13,619 nt of DNA from Micrococcales bacterium (GTDB lineage Bacteria > Actinomycetota > Actinomycetes > Actinomycetales > Dermatophilaceae). Within the stretch, counting starts at the first letter, position 1; each line of letters starts with the position of its first letter. The DNA lies in contig JAKDLQ010000037.1 of the NCBI GenBank assembly GCA_030452775.1, positions 1 to 13,619 of the forward strand, in the 5' to 3' direction. The notes beneath the pieces are model-generated. The model did not search any database. It saw only the letters and a program-made list of their open reading frames with translations, and was not told the origin of the DNA. A program made the position numbers and the translations under genes. Below, piece by piece: positions 7,351 to 12,769 of this stretch.

Positions 7351-8004
7351 ATGACAACTCTCAAGCACGCCTTCCGACCCGCCGGAACGCCCGGCTCCAG
7401 ATCCCTGCGACGCCTGGCCATGGTCGGCATGATCGCTCCGCTCATCGCCGTGACCGGCTGCAGCGCCGACAGCCCGGCCACGACCGACGGCGCCACAACG
7501 ACCCAGTCCACACCGTCCACGTCCGCCGCCTCCGGCACGGCGAACCCCACGACGACGGCGACGCCGGCGCCGTCCCAGACCAACCGCGCCGTGAAGGTGA
7601 GCGTCAAGGACGCGCAGCTCGGCCACACCGTGAAGGTGCTGGAGATCGCGCGCAACGTCAGGTGGCCAGGTGGCGCTCCCGTCGGGAAGGCCACCTACGA
7701 GATCGTCGGGGTCAAGGTCGCAGTGACGGCGGGCACGCGCTACTCGGCCACGGTCGAGCCGAAGATGTTCACGCTGAAGGCCGGGACCCAGACAGCCCCG
7801 GCGACGAGCGAGTTCGGGAAGGAGCTCGGCAGGCCGCTGACGGTCGCCAAGCGCGGCGAGACGAAGACCGGGTGGCTCTTCTTCAAGGTCACGCGCGGCT
7901 CGACCGGGCCGCTCACCCTCGTCCTGGCCCGTCCCGCCTACAAGGTCAGCACCACCGGCAAGAGTTTCCCCGCCAAGCAGTTCAGCGTGAAAATCGGGGG
8001 CTGA
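7351..8004 (+). CDS. Predicted lipoprotein, DUF4352-like
   Basis: Function unknown; predicted to be lipid-anchored outside the membrane. The 217-residue product has a basic n-region (SRSLRRL), a hydrophobic stretch (MVGMIAPLIAV) and a lipobox ending in VTGC with C37 as the lipidated cysteine. A Thr/Ser/Ala/Pro-rich linker covers about residues 38-75. The C-terminal 140 residues begin KVSVKDAQLGHTVKVLEI and read like a beta-rich immunoglobulin-type domain, as in DUF4352 proteins. ATG 7351 has no Shine-Dalgarno; a weak -10-like CATGCT lies at 7336-7341, so the message may be nearly leaderless. An array of 11-bp direct repeats lies just upstream and suggests two-component control. It converges with murB, 15 nt away. 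Confidence 0.82.
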   Translation: MTTLKHAFRPAGTPGSRSLRRLAMVGMIAPLIAVTGCSADSPATTDGATTTQSTPSTSAASGTANPTTTATPAPSQTNRAVKVSVKDAQLGHTVKVLEIARNVRWPGGAPVGKATYEIVGVKVAVTAGTRYSATVEPKMFTLKAGTQTAPATSEFGKELGRPLTVAKRGETKTGWLFFKVTRGSTGPLTLVLARPAYKVSTTGKSFPAKQFSVKIGG

Positions 8005-8023
8005 CCCGGCCGCTGCCGGTCAG
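8001..8023. terminator. Shared hairpin at convergent lipoprotein and murB ends
   Basis: CTGACC (8001-8006) pairs with GGTCAG (8018-8023), and GGC/GCC pair inside with one bulged C and a 4-nt loop. The lipoprotein TGA (8002-8004) and the murB stop (8022-8020) occupy equivalent positions in the two arms. No T-tract on either side. Likely a bidirectional terminator. Confidence 0.45.
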
Positions 8024-9090
8024 AGGCGGTGCCCGATGAGGACCGGCTCGTTGACAAGCCGGATCCCGAAGGCATCCTGCACGCCGTCGCGGATCTGCCG
8101 GGCCAGGGCAAGGATATCCGCGGCCCGCGCCGCGCCACGGTTGGTGATGGCGAGCGTGTGCTTGGTCGACAACGCGGCCGGAGCCGGTAGCCCGAAGCCC
8201 TTGGTGAAGCCGGCCCTGTCGATGAGCCAAGCGGCGCTCGTCTTGACGCGGCCGTCGGGCTCCTCGAAACGGGGCGGCGACGGCCGTTCGACGCCAAGCC
8301 GCCTCGCCACCCGCTCGGCGAGAGCCTCGAACTCGCCGCGGGCGAGGATGGGGTTGGTGAAGAAGGACCCACAGGACCACGTGTCGTGGTCATCGGGATC
8401 GAGCACCATTCCCCGCTGCCGACGCTGGCGCAGGACCGCCTCCCGAGCCTCCGACAAGGGCACCGTGCTGCCGAGGTCGACGCCGAGACCGCCGGCGAGA
8501 GCGGCATACGCGATGGGCCGGCTGAGATCGGCGAGCTCGAACCGGAACCGGACGTCGAGGACAACGTAGCGATCCGTGCCCTTGAAGCGCGAGTGACGGT
8601 AGGTGAAGCGGCAGTCGGCGCCCGGGAACGTCCGCATCGCCTGCTCCTCCCGGTCCCACGTGCGCACCTCGGTGATCGTCTGGGAGACCTCCTGGCCGTA
8701 GGCGCCGACGTTCTGGATCGGGGTGGCTCCCGTCCGGCCGGGTATGCCGCTCAGCGCCTCGACGCCGGCCCAGCCCTCGAGGACGGCCCGGGCCACGACA
8801 TCGTCCCAGACCTCGCCGGCGGCGACCCGCACTGTGACGCTGCGGGCGTCCCGCGCCTCGACCGCGATCCCGCTCGTCGCGATGCGCACCGCGGTGCCGG
8901 GGAACCCGTCGTCGGTGACGACGAGGTTGGACCCGCCCGCGAGGACGAGCAGCGGCTCCCCGGCATCATCGACCTCACGGACAGCGTCGACGAGCTCGTC
9001 GGTGGTCCTCACCGTGACCAGCCGTGCGGCGGGGCCGCCCACGCGCATCGTCGTCAGGTCGCGCAGCGGGACGTCGTGCTCCTCGCGCAC
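8020..9090 (-). CDS. murB: UDP-N-acetylmuramate dehydrogenase
   Basis: FAD enzyme that reduces UDP-GlcNAc-enolpyruvate to UDP-MurNAc with NADPH in peptidoglycan precursor synthesis. The 356-residue protein is a type I MurB. In order it shows TTMRVGGPA, the FAD-binding LAGGSNLVVTDDGFPG, GIPGRTGATPIQNVGAYGQE, the YRHSRFKG element, the catalytic serine S242 in SCGSFFTNPI, AAWLIDRAGFTKGFG, the TKHTLAITN segment, and E348 in NEPVLIG near the C-terminus, the equivalent of the catalytic glutamate. The start is GTG 9090, 7 nt after the HadB-like gene's stop, with no strong ribosome binding site, so coupling to the upstream pair is likely. Upstream in-frame codons encode a plausible STETL extension but offer no better start. 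Confidence 0.96.
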   Translation of the reverse strand: MREEHDVPLRDLTTMRVGGPAARLVTVRTTDELVDAVREVDDAGEPLLVLAGGSNLVVTDDGFPGTAVRIATSGIAVEARDARSVTVRVAAGEVWDDVVARAVLEGWAGVEALSGIPGRTGATPIQNVGAYGQEVSQTITEVRTWDREEQAMRTFPGADCRFTYRHSRFKGTDRYVVLDVRFRFELADLSRPIAYAALAGGLGVDLGSTVPLSEAREAVLRQRRQRGMVLDPDDHDTWSCGSFFTNPILARGEFEALAERVARRLGVERPSPPRFEEPDGRVKTSAAWLIDRAGFTKGFGLPAPAALSTKHTLAITNRGAARAADILALARQIRDGVQDAFGIRLVNEPVLIGHRL

Positions 9091-9097
9091 CAGCGTC

Positions 9098-9538
9098 TCA
9101 GTCGAGCCGGGCGACGGCGACCGCCTTGCCCAAGACCTTGACGCCCTCGGACGTGACGGTGAGCTCGATGGTCACCAGCCGGCTCGCCTCGTCCCGCGCC
9201 GTGACGACACCGGTGACCTCGATGTCGGCCCCGGTCTCGTAGGGGACGACGACGGGTTCGGGAAAGCGCACGCTGTAGTCGGTGACGCGGCCGGGGTCGC
9301 CGACCCAGTCGGTGACGATGGTGACGGCGGCGCCCATCGTGAACATGCCGTGGGCGATGACGTCGGGGAGGCCGACGCTCTTGGCGAAGGTCTCGTCCCA
9401 GTGGATCGGGTTGCGATCCAGAGACGCCCCGGCGTACTGGATGAGCCTGGCCCGGTCGACGTGGATCGTCGTGCCGGGCAGCTCGTCGCCGACCGACACA
9501 TCGGCACACACGCGGACCGGGCGCCAAGCGGTGCTCAT
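9098..9538 (-). CDS. MaoC-like (R)-hydratase/dehydratase, HadB-like subunit
   Basis: Hot-dog-fold protein of 146 residues, resembling the catalytic subunit HadB of the mycobacterial 3-hydroxyacyl-ACP dehydratase. The hydratase-2 motif is intact: D41-R-N-P-I-H46 followed by AKSVGLPDVIAHGMFTMG, where the Asp/His pair are the catalytic residues. The start is ATG 9538, whose A is shared with the stop codon of the upstream HadA-like gene (TGATG), so the two are translationally coupled and probably form a heterodimer. In mycobacteria the order is rpmG-hadA-hadB-hadC; here murB follows and hadC is absent. Since the organism appears not to make mycolic acids, the substrate is unknown; a fatty-acid or enoyl-CoA/ACP hydration step is the reasonable inference. 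Confidence 0.9.
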   Translation of the reverse strand: MSTAWRPVRVCADVSVGDELPGTTIHVDRARLIQYAGASLDRNPIHWDETFAKSVGLPDVIAHGMFTMGAAVTIVTDWVGDPGRVTDYSVRFPEPVVVPYETGADIEVTGVVTARDEASRLVTIELTVTSEGVKVLGKAVAVARLD

Positions 9539-9984
9539 CACTCGTCTCCTCTGATGACGATGGTCGAAGAGGCGGTGCACACCGGCTCACCGGCTCGGGT
9601 AGCCAGCTCGGTGCGGGTCGTCACCATCGCGTGCGCGCCGACCGCGCGCACCCTGTCGACGTGCAACTGGCCAATGATGTCGTCACCCGCGGTGAGCGGG
9701 CGATGATGGACGAACTTCTGCCGACCATGCACGACCCGGGAGAAGTCGATCCCTGCCTCGGGGTCTGTGATGAGCTGCGCATCGCACTGTTGCGCGATGA
9801 GCACCGCGAACGTCGGGGGCGCGATGACGTCGTCGTAGCCGCGCGCTCGGGCCGACGCTGCCTCGGTGTGCACCGGATCGGTGGCGCCGACCGCCTCGGC
9901 GAACTCACGGATCTTGGCGGCGCTGACCACATAGCCACGGGTGGGCGGGTACTCGCGTCCCTGGAAATCTTCGTTCACCGGCAT
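9538..9984 (-). CDS. MaoC-like dehydratase partner subunit, HadA-like (UPF0336-type)
   Basis: Hot-dog-fold protein of 148 residues resembling HadA, the substrate-binding partner of HadB. Recognisable stretches are YVVSAAKIREFAEAVGATDP, ARARGYDDVIAPPTFAVLIA and VVHGRQKFVHHRPLTAGDDI. In the motif position equivalent to the catalytic pair, H39 is present but the residue five before it is Ala34, so the Asp of the dyad is missing; this fits a non-catalytic subunit. The start is ATG 9984. There is no Shine-Dalgarno, but TAGGCT ends 6 nt upstream, suggesting a leaderless transcript initiating within the short gap after rpmG. Its stop overlaps the HadB-like start by 1 nt. All three minus-strand genes to murB probably share this transcript. 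Confidence 0.88.
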   Translation of the reverse strand: MPVNEDFQGREYPPTRGYVVSAAKIREFAEAVGATDPVHTEAASARARGYDDVIAPPTFAVLIAQQCDAQLITDPEAGIDFSRVVHGRQKFVHHRPLTAGDDIIGQLHVDRVRAVGAHAMVTTRTELATRAGEPVCTASSTIVIRGDE

Positions 9985-9990
9985 GGTCGC

Positions 9991-9996
9991 AGCCTA
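9991..9996 (-). promoter_or_regulatory. Putative -10 element of a leaderless HadA-like/HadB-like/murB transcript
   Basis: Minus-strand TAGGCT, a typical actinobacterial TANNNT hexamer, ends exactly 6 nt before ATG 9984. No convincing -35 at 16-18 nt. It lies in the 36-nt gap after rpmG. Confidence 0.5.
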
Positions 9997-10020
9997 CCCA
10001 TGCGGGCGGCCCCTGCCGCG

Positions 10021-10191
10021 TCAGCGGGTCTCGCGGTGCTCCGTGTGTTTGCCGCAGGTGGGGCAGAACTTGTTGAACGCGAGCCGGTCGGGGTTGTTGC
10101 GACGGTTCTTCTTGGTGATGTAGTTGCGATTCTTGCAATCCACACACGCCATCGTGATCTTCGGACGGACGTCGGTGCTCTTGCTGGCCAC
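10021..10191 (-). CDS. rpmG: 50S ribosomal protein L33, zinc-binding form
   Basis: Small large-subunit protein of 56 residues that runs from [14 protein letters not shown] to KHTEHRETR. It carries four cysteines as two CxxC pairs, C16/C19 (ACVDC) and C43/C46 (FCPTC), so it is the zinc-ribbon (C+) paralogue expressed when zinc is sufficient. The [15 protein letters not shown] core is diagnostic. The start is GTG 10191, with minus-strand GAGAGCAGG ending 5 nt upstream. It lies 85 nt after tRNA-Met, in the conserved tRNA-Thr, tRNA-Met, rpmG, hadA-like order of actinobacteria, and is probably cotranscribed with the tRNAs. Confidence 0.97.
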   Translation of the reverse strand: MASKSTDVRPKITMACVDCKNRNYITKKNRRNNPDRLAFNKFCPTCGKHTEHRETR

Positions 10192-10276
10192 TGCAACCTG
10201 CTCTCGGGAAAACGTCTCGGATGTGCTGCGGACGTGCTGCTGTCGGAGGGACGCGGAGGTATCTCGTCCACGGACA

Positions 10277-10353
10277 TGGTAGCGGGAGCGGGACTCGATC
10301 CCGCGACCTCACGATTATGAGTCGTGCGCTCTAACCAGCTGAGCTACCCCGCC
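10277..10353 (-). tRNA. tRNA-Met (CAT anticodon), elongator type, encoded CCA
   Basis: Minus-strand gene with acceptor GGCGGGG pairing with TCCCGCT (two G-U pairs), anticodon arm CACGA-CTCATAA-TCGTG giving CAT, T-loop ATCGAGT, discriminator A (10280) and genomic CCA at 10279-10277. The anticodon stem lacks the three G-C pairs of initiator tRNA and position 1 is paired, so it is elongator Met. A tRNA-Ile2 with lysidine is a formal alternative but the acceptor does not fit. Confidence 0.93.
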
Positions 10354-10391
10354 ATGGGCTGCCGCCGCTCCGCGAAGCGATGGCCGACCAG

Positions 10392-10464
10392 AGCCCCAAT
10401 AGGGAATCGAACCCTAGACCTTTTCCTTACCATGGAAACGCTCTGCCGTCTGAGCTATTGGGGC
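10392..10464 (-). tRNA. tRNA-Thr (GGT anticodon)
   Basis: The 73-nt minus-strand gene has acceptor GCCCCAA pairing perfectly with TTGGGGC, discriminator T, anticodon arm TTTCC-ATGGTAA-GGAAA giving GGT, and T-loop GTTCGATTC. CCA is not encoded. It precedes tRNA-Met by 38 nt. Confidence 0.96.
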
Positions 10465-10509
10465 GCGGTCACCGCGGCGGCCAGAGCCGTCGCAGCTGAC
10501 CTGCTGTGC

Positions 10510-10537
10510 GACGGCGAGACTACACGCTCTCGCCGTC
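10510..10537. promoter_or_regulatory. Perfect 10-bp inverted repeat in a divergent promoter region
   Basis: GACGGCGAGA (10510-10519) and TCTCGCCGTC (10528-10537) are exact reverse complements separated by 8 nt. The site lies between the divergent tRNA-Thr and AI-2E transporter genes, where no transcript should end, and it covers the putative tRNA -10 element. An operator for a dimeric regulator is more likely than a terminator. Confidence 0.6.
10517..10522 (-). promoter_or_regulatory. Putative -10 element for tRNA-Thr/tRNA-Met/rpmG
   Basis: Minus-strand TAGTCT fits TANNNT; initiation near 10510 would leave about 46 nt before the mature tRNA-Thr. The -35 is weak (TTCCGG at 18 nt). Confidence 0.4.
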
Positions 10538-10562
10538 AGACCGGAAATCGCCGGGTGCCTGA

Positions 10563-10568
10563 GATGAT
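10563..10568 (+). promoter_or_regulatory. Putative -10 element of a leaderless AI-2E transporter transcript
   Basis: GATGAT ends exactly 6 nt before ATG 10575 and matches TATAAT at four of six bases. No ribosome binding site precedes the start. An alternative -10, TACACG (10521-10526), would give a leader of about 40 nt. Confidence 0.35.
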
Positions 10569-10574
10569 CACAGC

Positions 10575-11873
10575 ATGACATCACCTGGGCCATCGTCTGG
10601 GCCATCGTCTGGGCCACCCCCTGCGGCCCCGTCCCGGCGCCCGCGTGCATCGATGCTCGGGTCCGCACAGGACGTCTCGGTGCACTTCGACCAGCGCAGC
10701 ATGTGGCGCGCGGGCTGGACCGTCGTCGCCGTCATCGCGCTGGCGGCACTGCTGCGGTGGGTGCTCGCCGATGCCGGCGGCGTGATCTTCACCCTCTTCC
10801 TCGCCTTGATTCTCTCCATCGCCATGGAGCCTGCCGTCGCCTGGCTCAGCAAGTACATGAAGCGCGGTTTCGCAACGGCCATCGTCATGTTCGGGAGCCT
10901 GCTCGGCTTCGCCGCCTTCGTCTTCGTCTTCGGCCGGCTCCTCGGGGATCAGATCGCACTCTTCGCGCAGTCCGTGCCCGGGCTCGTCGAGGACCTGACG
11001 TCGTGGGCAAGTGAACGCTTCGGGCTCGACCTGGACTACGAGCAGATCCTCCAGCGGCTCGGGGTCGGCACGACCACCTTGACGACGATCGCGCAGAACC
11101 TCGCCGGCGGCATATTCGGCATCCTGGCATCGGTCGTGGCGGCCGCCTTCGGTACCCTCACGCTCGCCTTCTTCACCTTCTACCTGTCGGCGGACCAGTT
11201 GCGGCTGCGGCGATGGATCGCCCAGCTCTTCCCTCCCCGCCAGCAGGAGGTCTTTGCCACCGCCTGGAAGCTCGCCGTCGCCAAGACCGGGGGTTACGTC
11301 GCGGCGCGGCTGGTCCTCGCGACCATCTGCGGCGGCATGACCGCGATCTTCATGCTCATCATCGGCATGCCCTACTGGCTGGCCCTCGGGATCTGGACCG
11401 GGATCGTCGCCCAGTTCGTCCCCACGGTGGGCACGTACATCGCGATCGCCTTGCCCGTCGTCATCGGCCTCATGGGTGACAAGCCCTGGCAGGGCCTGGC
11501 CGTCCTCGCCTTCGCGGTGGTCTACCAGCAGATCGAGAACGTCACCATCGAGCCGCGGATCTCGGCGCAGGCCGTCGACGTGCATCCAGCGGTGTCCTTC
11601 GGCGCGGTGATCTTCGGCGCGTCGCTCTTCGGTGTGGGAGGGGCCTTCGTCGCGGTCCCGGTGGCTGCCCTGTTGCTCGCGATGTTCGACATCTACTCAC
11701 GCAAGTACGAGGTACTGCCGCACGTCGCCGGGCACGCGGAGCGCGCCATCGAGATCGACAGTGACCCCGACAGAGACCTCGAGGAGGACGTCAGCACGGA
11801 CCTCGATGCCGTCGGCGACGACACGTCCGCCAAGGCGAACACGAGCCACGACGCAGACCCGGTGGCGACGTAG
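10575..11873 (+). CDS. AI-2E family transporter (PerM/YhhT-like membrane protein)
   Basis: Multi-pass membrane protein of 432 residues. The family (Pfam AI-2E_transport) includes the AI-2 exporter TqsA and Na+/H+ antiporters, so the substrate cannot be read from sequence. The layout is typical: a Pro/Ser-rich cytoplasmic start (1-40), three helices by about residue 122 (WTVVAVIALAALLRWVL, GVIFTLFLALILSIAMEP, IVMFGSLLGFAAFVFVFG), a soluble segment to about 175, then five more hydrophobic segments including SVVAAAFGTLTLAFFTFYLS, FVPTVGTYIAIALPVVIGL and GVGGAFVAVPVAALLLAMF. VYQQIENVTIEPRI is a strong family block. The C-terminal 55 residues are acidic and disordered. Codons 5-12 contain a duplicated 12-bp unit (GCCATCGTCTGG). 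It ends 7 nt from the convergent gene at 11881. Confidence 0.92.
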   Translation: MTSPGPSSGPSSGPPPAAPSRRPRASMLGSAQDVSVHFDQRSMWRAGWTVVAVIALAALLRWVLADAGGVIFTLFLALILSIAMEPAVAWLSKYMKRGFATAIVMFGSLLGFAAFVFVFGRLLGDQIALFAQSVPGLVEDLTSWASERFGLDLDYEQILQRLGVGTTTLTTIAQNLAGGIFGILASVVAAAFGTLTLAFFTFYLSADQLRLRRWIAQLFPPRQQEVFATAWKLAVAKTGGYVAARLVLATICGGMTAIFMLIIGMPYWLALGIWTGIVAQFVPTVGTYIAIALPVVIGLMGDKPWQGLAVLAFAVVYQQIENVTIEPRISAQAVDVHPAVSFGAVIFGASLFGVGGAFVAVPVAALLLAMFDIYSRKYEVLPHVAGHAERAIEIDSDPDRDLEEDVSTDLDAVGDDTSAKANTSHDADPVAT

Positions 11874-11880
11874 GGAATGC

Positions 11881-12732
11881 TCAGGCCCGCTCGTGCTCCT
11901 CGCTGGTCAGAGCTGCCTGCGCCGCGCGCTCCTCGATCACCCGCCGATCCCGTATGCCGCCGAGCTCGGTCAGCTCGGCGGTGACCCGCTCGAGCCGGTC
12001 CCGGGCGGCCGCGAGGCGCCGCTCGAGATCGGCTACCCCCTCACGCGCTTCGCTCCGGCGGGCCTCGGCGACGTCAATCTCATGCTCGACCTTGGCACGA
12101 GCCCTGCGGGCCGACTCGAGCTCGGCCGCACGTCGGGCCCGGCGCTGCTCCTGGCGAACCTGGCGCTGCTCTGCCAGATCGATCGCCGGCGTGACTGCCT
12201 GGGGGAGCTCGTCCCCGCTCACCGCTGCCGCCTCGGCGATGTCAGCGATGTCGACCGAGCCGAATCCGGCGTAGGACAGCGCCTTGACCAGGGCGCCGGA
12301 ACGGATGGCGCGTTCGGCCTCCTCGTCGGCGACCAAGGCGGTGAGCGTCTCGCGGACCTCCGCGGCGGCACCTGGCCCCAGGGGGTGACCGGCCTGCTTC
12401 GCCGAGGCCACCACCTGTGCGGCCACGGTCTCGACCCTCTTGGCCCGCTCCCGACCGAGGAGCCGGAGCTGGTCGCCGTCGAGCGTGCGCTGGGCCTCTC
12501 GCAACAATTCGGCAAAACCGTGCAGTTCGTCAAGCTCGACCAGCTCCGAGCGGACGGCATGGTTGATCGCCCACGCCGCGACAGTCGGTTTGCGAAGCGC
12601 GGCCACTGACGTTGCGAGCGCCACGTCGCCCGCCGTCCTGGCCTGCGCCACGAGCGATGTGCGCTCGGACACGAAGTCGGCCAGCGGGGCGGCATACAGC
12701 TGCTCGACGGCGGCGCGTAGGTGCATGATCAT
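11881..12732 (-). CDS. Conserved actinobacterial coiled-coil protein, unknown function
   Basis: I do not recognise a function. The 283-residue product starts with LYAAPLADFVSERTSLVAQA and carries LRKPTVAAWAINHAVRSEL, a block I associate with a widespread uncharacterised actinobacterial family that has a similar 'LRRPTVAAWAVN' element. Residues up to about 165 are predicted helical (GERAKR- and AKQAG-type repeats). About 190-275 are Arg/Glu/Ala-rich with heptad-like spacing, a probable coiled coil. No signal peptide or membrane helix. Starts ATG 12732, GTG 12735 and ATG 12726 are all in frame; AAAGGAGG (12755-12748) is 12-15 nt before the first two. An out-of-frame two-codon ORF sits at ideal spacing. 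It is divergent from the MBL gene by 37 nt. Confidence 0.82.
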   Translation of the reverse strand: MIMHLRAAVEQLYAAPLADFVSERTSLVAQARTAGDVALATSVAALRKPTVAAWAINHAVRSELVELDELHGFAELLREAQRTLDGDQLRLLGRERAKRVETVAAQVVASAKQAGHPLGPGAAAEVRETLTALVADEEAERAIRSGALVKALSYAGFGSVDIADIAEAAAVSGDELPQAVTPAIDLAEQRQVRQEQRRARRAAELESARRARAKVEHEIDVAEARRSEAREGVADLERRLAAARDRLERVTAELTELGGIRDRRVIEERAAQAALTSEEHERA

Positions 12733-12747
12733 CACGCCATTGTCGAT

Positions 12748-12755
12748 CCTCCTTT
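12748..12755 (-). promoter_or_regulatory. Strong ribosome binding site followed by a two-codon ORF (ATG GCG TGA)
   Basis: Minus-strand AAAGGAGG is the best Shine-Dalgarno in the window. At the optimal 7-nt distance lies ATG 12740, which opens only ATG-GCG-TGA. That TGA shares its A with ATG 12732, the probable start of the coiled-coil gene, so a ribosome could terminate and restart there. Confidence 0.5.
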
Positions 12756-12757
12756 GA

Positions 12758-12763
12758 GAGAAT
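12758..12763 (+). promoter_or_regulatory. Putative -10 element of a leaderless MBL-fold gene transcript
   Basis: GAGAAT ends exactly 6 nt before ATG 12770; no ribosome binding site is present on this strand. No -35 is evident. Confidence 0.35.
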
Positions 12764-12769
12764 GGGCCG

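Noticed and set aside
10589..10612. Duplicated 12-bp GCCATCGTCTGG at the start of the AI-2E transporter gene as a phase-variable site
   Set aside because: Only two units and a multiple of three, so it would merely lengthen a Pro/Ser-rich disordered N-terminus.
10581..11585. 334-aa open frame antisense to the AI-2E transporter
   Set aside because: Composition (Asp/Glu/Gly/Arg-rich) is typical of antisense shadows in high-GC DNA; the plus strand encodes a clear membrane protein.
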